A DNA stretch of 8,345 nt from JANXPZ01 sp034678345 (GTDB taxonomy: Bacteria > Eisenbacteria > RBG-16-71-46), in contig JAXDBZ010000210.1 in assembly GCA_034678345.1 (NCBI GenBank), forward strand, positions 1 through 8,345, given 5' to 3'. The translations under genes were made by a program, and so were the position numbers. Position 1 is the stretch's first letter; each line of letters starts with the position of its first letter. Of the stretch, positions 6,158-8,345 are shown in pieces. Below the pieces are notes generated by a model that was given only the letters and a program-made list of their open reading frames with translations, searched no databases and was not told the DNA's origin.

Positions 6158-6967
6158 CTACTCCGTCTCCCAGACGCCCGTGTACGCCACCGCCGCCGGC
6201 CCGGTGAGTCGGACATCGAAGCCGTCCCGGGACGACTCGAACTCTACCACCAGCGTGTCGCCGCCGGCGGTGAGGACGTTCACCGGCGAGGACCAGCCCT
6301 CGCGCTCGGCCCACAGCGCCGAGGCCATCGCCCCGCTGCCGCAGGCCAGCGTCTCGGCCTCGACGCCGCGCTCGAACGTTCGCATGGCGAGCACGCCGGG
6401 TCCGGCCGGCGCGACGAAGTCCACGTTGGTGCCCACCGGGGCGAAGCGCCGGTGGGCCCGCACGGCCGCGCCCCACGAGGCCACCCGCACCGGCGCCACC
6501 TCCGGCACGCCGACGACGAAGTGTGGCACGCCGACCGTCACGGCGCGCCCGGTGAAGGAGCGCCCCGCCGCGGTCACGGTGTCGAGGTCGCCCGCGCGCT
6601 CGACCCGGCCGAAGTGAACCTCGATGCGGCCGTCGCGCTGCCGGCGCGCGGTCTGCACGCCGGCGGCGGTGCGGAAGCGCACGTGCCCGCGGCGGCCGAG
6701 GCCCAGCGCCAGGGCGAAGTGCGCCAGGCAGCGCGCGCCGTTGCCGCAGTAGGCGGCCGGCGCGCCGTCGGCGTTGTGGTAGCGCATGGCGAAGTGCAGG
6801 CGCGGATCGCGCTCGAGCAGGAGCACGCCGTCGGCGCCGATCCCGCGCCGCCGGTCGCAGAGGCGCCGGAACAGCTCGTCGGGCGGCTCGGGCAGGAACG
6901 GCTCGCGGTGGTCCACGACGACGAAGTCGTTGGCGGCCCCGTGCATCTTGACGAAGGGGATCCTCAT
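6158..6967 (-). CDS. dapF: Diaminopimelate epimerase
   Basis: 269 residues, normal for the family. It is a cofactor-independent racemase/epimerase converting LL-DAP to meso-DAP in the cytoplasm, for peptidoglycan and lysine. Two thiol residues act as the acid/base pair: C74 in NADGAPAAYCGNGARC (65-80) and C209 in ETLACGSGA (205-213). The N-terminal KMHGAANDFVVVD (7-19) and the PVGTNVDFV segment (177-185) are conserved substrate-domain motifs. The usual GNPH motif reads GVPH (146-149), so Val replaces the Asn that contacts substrate in H. influenzae DapF; I recall similar Val variants in other bacterial DapFs. The ATG at 6965-6967 overlaps the TGA of the upstream lipoprotein gene as ATGA, and no Shine-Dalgarno sequence is visible, so translation is probably coupled. 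Presence of DapF implies that LL-DAP is made elsewhere by the DapD/C/E or DapL route. Confidence 0.96.
   Translation of the reverse strand: MRIPFVKMHGAANDFVVVDHREPFLPEPPDELFRRLCDRRRGIGADGVLLLERDPRLHFAMRYHNADGAPAAYCGNGARCLAHFALALGLGRRGHVRFRTAAGVQTARRQRDGRIEVHFGRVERAGDLDTVTAAGRSFTGRAVTVGVPHFVVGVPEVAPVRVASWGAAVRAHRRFAPVGTNVDFVAPAGPGVLAMRTFERGVEAETLACGSGAMASALWAEREGWSSPVNVLTAGGDTLVVEFESSRDGFDVRLTGPAAVAYTGVWETE
6964..6967 (-). promoter_or_regulatory. ATGA stop/start overlap coupling the Ig-like lipoprotein gene to dapF
   Basis: The lipoprotein TGA (6964-6966) and the dapF ATG (6965-6967) share two bases. The 15 or so bases before the ATG hold no purine-rich ribosome site, so dapF translation probably depends on ribosomes finishing the lipoprotein gene. 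Confidence 0.75.
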
Positions 6968-8019
6968 GGCGACTGCGTCCAGCGCTTGAGCACGAGCCGC
7001 TGGTCGTCGAACTCGGCGGCCGGCGTGACCGTGAACCAGCGGACCTCGCTGGCGGGCTCGACGTCCATGCGCCACGCCCGGTTCCGGTCGGCGTCGCGCC
7101 AGGCGACGATGCGCCAGCGCCCGGCGGCCAGCTCGAGGTCGAAGGTGCCGGCGGGGTCCACGTCGGCGACCATGCGCCGGCTGGTGTCGTCCTCGGCGAT
7201 GGCGAAGACGCGCAGGACGCCGGCGCTGTCGCCGGTGGCGTCGGTGACCAGGCCGCGCACGTGCCCGGGGGCGCGCGGGTTCACCGCCACCACCTGCAGG
7301 CCGGTGTCGGCCGGCTGCGCCGCGGTGAGCTCGAGGACGGTGTCGGCGGGGGCCAGCACGTCCTTGTCGGGCTCGAACGACCGGTTCTTGTTCAGGTCGG
7401 CGAAGGCCCACAGGCGGTAGCGCCCGGGCACGGGCAGGCCGGGGATGCGGAAGCGCCCGTCGGGGCCGGCAAGGCCGAGCGCGTCGAAGTCGCGCGCGGT
7501 CGAGTCGGGGACGCGGTCGGCGCCGTAGCACCACAGATACGTGCCCTCGGCCTCGAAGCCGCGCGCCACGATGCGGCCCTCGAGCAGGCCGGGCGGGAAG
7601 CTGTCGGCGGTGCTGAAGACGATGGTCCTGCCCTGGCCCATGGGATTCCCGTGGGCGTCGCGCGCGGTGCCGGCGACGAAGAGGGTGTACGTCCGCCCGA
7701 CCCCGAGGGGCTGCTCGAGCACCAGGCCGAGCTGCCGGCCCTTCCAGCGGCGCTGCCGGATGTCCACGCGCGGCGCCAGCGAGACGGCCTCGCCGGTGCT
7801 CCTGGGCTCCATGCCCTCGCTGAAGGTGACGGAGAGCACGGCGTCGGGCGCCACGCCCGCGGTGCCGGAGTCGGGCACGGCCGACAGGACGCGCGGCGGC
7901 ACGATGTCCGGCGGCCCGCCGGAGGGTTCGCCCTTGCGCGCGCAGCCGGCGAGGGCGAAGGCCAGCGCGACGACGAGCACCGCGCCGCAGACGCCGAAGG
8001 CCCGGGCCCCACCTGGCAT
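6964..8019 (-). CDS. Lipoprotein with N-terminal Ig-like (Big_5) domain
   Basis: 351 residues from the ATG at 8017-8019. A GTG directly before it (8020-8022) could add one Met; the upstream AGGGGGG run fits either. The signal sequence has a hydrophobic core (about 10-24) and a clean lipobox LAGC at 23-26, so Cys26 is probably acylated. ARKGEPSGGPPD follows, then PPRVLSAVPDSGTAGVAPDA, the entry of a Big_5/SbsA-type Ig-like domain (about 40-137) ending near GRTIVFST. I recall this N-terminal layout from a widespread family of Bacteroidota/FCB lipoproteins. The rest is beta-rich: GRFRIPGLPVPGRYRLWAF and ADLNKNRSFEPDKD (SdrD B/carboxypeptidase regulatory-like, DxNxN), and a second such repeat near the end, WRIVAWRDADRNRAWRMD. 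It is probably periplasmic, tethered to a membrane; the function is unknown. It sits 13 bases after the recombinase gene and overlaps dapF by four, so it appears to be an operon member. Confidence 0.88.
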   Translation of the reverse strand: MPGGARAFGVCGAVLVVALAFALAGCARKGEPSGGPPDIVPPRVLSAVPDSGTAGVAPDAVLSVTFSEGMEPRSTGEAVSLAPRVDIRQRRWKGRQLGLVLEQPLGVGRTYTLFVAGTARDAHGNPMGQGRTIVFSTADSFPPGLLEGRIVARGFEAEGTYLWCYGADRVPDSTARDFDALGLAGPDGRFRIPGLPVPGRYRLWAFADLNKNRSFEPDKDVLAPADTVLELTAAQPADTGLQVVAVNPRAPGHVRGLVTDATGDSAGVLRVFAIAEDDTSRRMVADVDPAGTFDLELAAGRWRIVAWRDADRNRAWRMDVEPASEVRWFTVTPAAEFDDQRLVLKRWTQSP

Positions 8020-8032
8020 CACAGTCGCCCCC

Positions 8033-8345
8033 CTACCGCGCCCGCGGGTGGGCCTGCTCGTAGGCGGCGAGCAGCCGGCTCCGCGACACGTGCGTGTAGA
8101 CCTGCGTCGTGGCGAGCGAGCGGTGCCCCAGCATCTCCTGGATGGCCCGCAGGTCCGCGCCCCGGTCCAGCATGTGACTGGCGAAGGAATGACGCAACGC
8201 GTGCGGCGTGACCCCCAGGCCGCGCGCCACGTCCGCCAGGCGGCGCTTCACCACCCGCTGCACCGTGCGTCCCGAGAGCCGCGTGCCGCGCGGGCCCGCG
8301 AAGACCGGGTCGCCGCGCCCCGGCGCCCCGGGACGCGCCGCCAGC
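8033..8345 (-). CDS. xerC: Xer-type tyrosine recombinase, C-terminal part (partial, cut by right edge)
   Basis: About 103 residues of the catalytic domain are visible, with no start in the window. DPVFAGPRGTRLSGRTVQR is the usual entry to the final helices. PHALRHSF holds the conserved His and Arg, MLGHRSLATTQVYTHV supplies the second conserved His and the nucleophilic Tyr, and the protein ends in AYEQAHPRAR. This ending, together with RHSFASHML, is closer to XerC than to XerD (as I recall the E. coli proteins), so the symbol is provisional. XerC acts with XerD at dif to resolve chromosome dimers. Nothing nearby (no repeats, no att-like sites, no cargo) suggests a phage or integron integrase. 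The TAG at 8033-8035 is followed 13 bases later by the lipoprotein ATG, so it seems to head or sit within the same transcription unit as the dap genes. Confidence 0.85.
   Translation of the reverse strand, partial: LAARPGAPGRGDPVFAGPRGTRLSGRTVQRVVKRRLADVARGLGVTPHALRHSFASHMLDRGADLRAIQEMLGHRSLATTQVYTHVSRSRLLAAYEQAHPRAR

Noticed and set aside
4471..6216. A 581-codon minus-strand frame that could be read as an N-terminally extended DapB
   Set aside because: The first half is out-of-frame translation of dapA. True DapB begins at the GTG at 5227-5229, just before the GAAGRMGR motif.
5421..6617. Plus-strand open frame of 398 codons across dapA and dapF
   Set aside because: It is antisense to two securely identified enzymes and shows no recognisable domain.
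8033..8345. Tyrosine recombinase as a sign of a mobile element or integron
   Set aside because: The HPRAR ending and the YTHV context fit chromosomal Xer proteins, and no attachment sites, repeats or cargo genes are present nearby.

Overview
The window is very GC-rich DNA. Every gene I can support lies on the minus strand, packed head to tail, so the genes read from the high coordinates down to the low ones. The host looks like a Gram-negative (diderm) bacterium: two proteins carry lipobox-like signals, one ends in an outer-membrane beta-barrel with a C-terminal phenylalanine, and there is a meso-diaminopimelate pathway. The GC content, the Big_5-type Ig-like lipoprotein with a 'C-x(6)-SGGPPD-x2-PP' start, and the peptidase/propeller/barrel protein suggest a high-GC member of the FCB assemblage (for example Gemmatimonadota, Eisenbacteria or Krumholzibacteriota-like). 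That placement is inference from protein style, not a phylogenetic result.

Layout in order of transcription: (1) the C-terminal part of a Xer-type tyrosine recombinase, cut by the right edge; (2) a 351-residue lipoprotein with an N-terminal Ig-like domain; (3) dapF, diaminopimelate epimerase; (4) dapA, 4-hydroxy-tetrahydrodipicolinate synthase; (5) dapB, 4-hydroxy-tetrahydrodipicolinate reductase; (6) a 964-residue exported protein joining a gluzincin-type metallopeptidase domain, a TolB-like beta-propeller and an Omp85-like barrel; (7) a 179-residue putative lipoprotein of unknown function; (8) the N-terminal membrane half of a 'fused MFS/spermidine synthase' type protein, cut by the left edge.

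Genes 1 to 6 look like one transcription unit. The gaps are 13, -4, 26, -4 (in nucleotides: dapF overlaps the lipoprotein stop as ATGA, dapB overlaps the dapA stop as GTGA) and 21. DapA and DapB catalyse consecutive steps from aspartate semialdehyde to tetrahydrodipicolinate, and DapF makes meso-DAP for peptidoglycan and lysine. The flanking lipoprotein and outer-membrane protein give the cluster a cell-envelope theme. Gaps of 115 and 179 bases, each holding a GC-rich hairpin, separate genes 6, 7 and 8, so these last two may be separate units.

No RNA genes, CRISPR arrays, insertion sequences or long repeats were seen. The most unusual object is the metallopeptidase/propeller/Omp85-barrel fusion. 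Its domain types are recognisable, but its role and the reason it sits behind the dap genes are not known to me.
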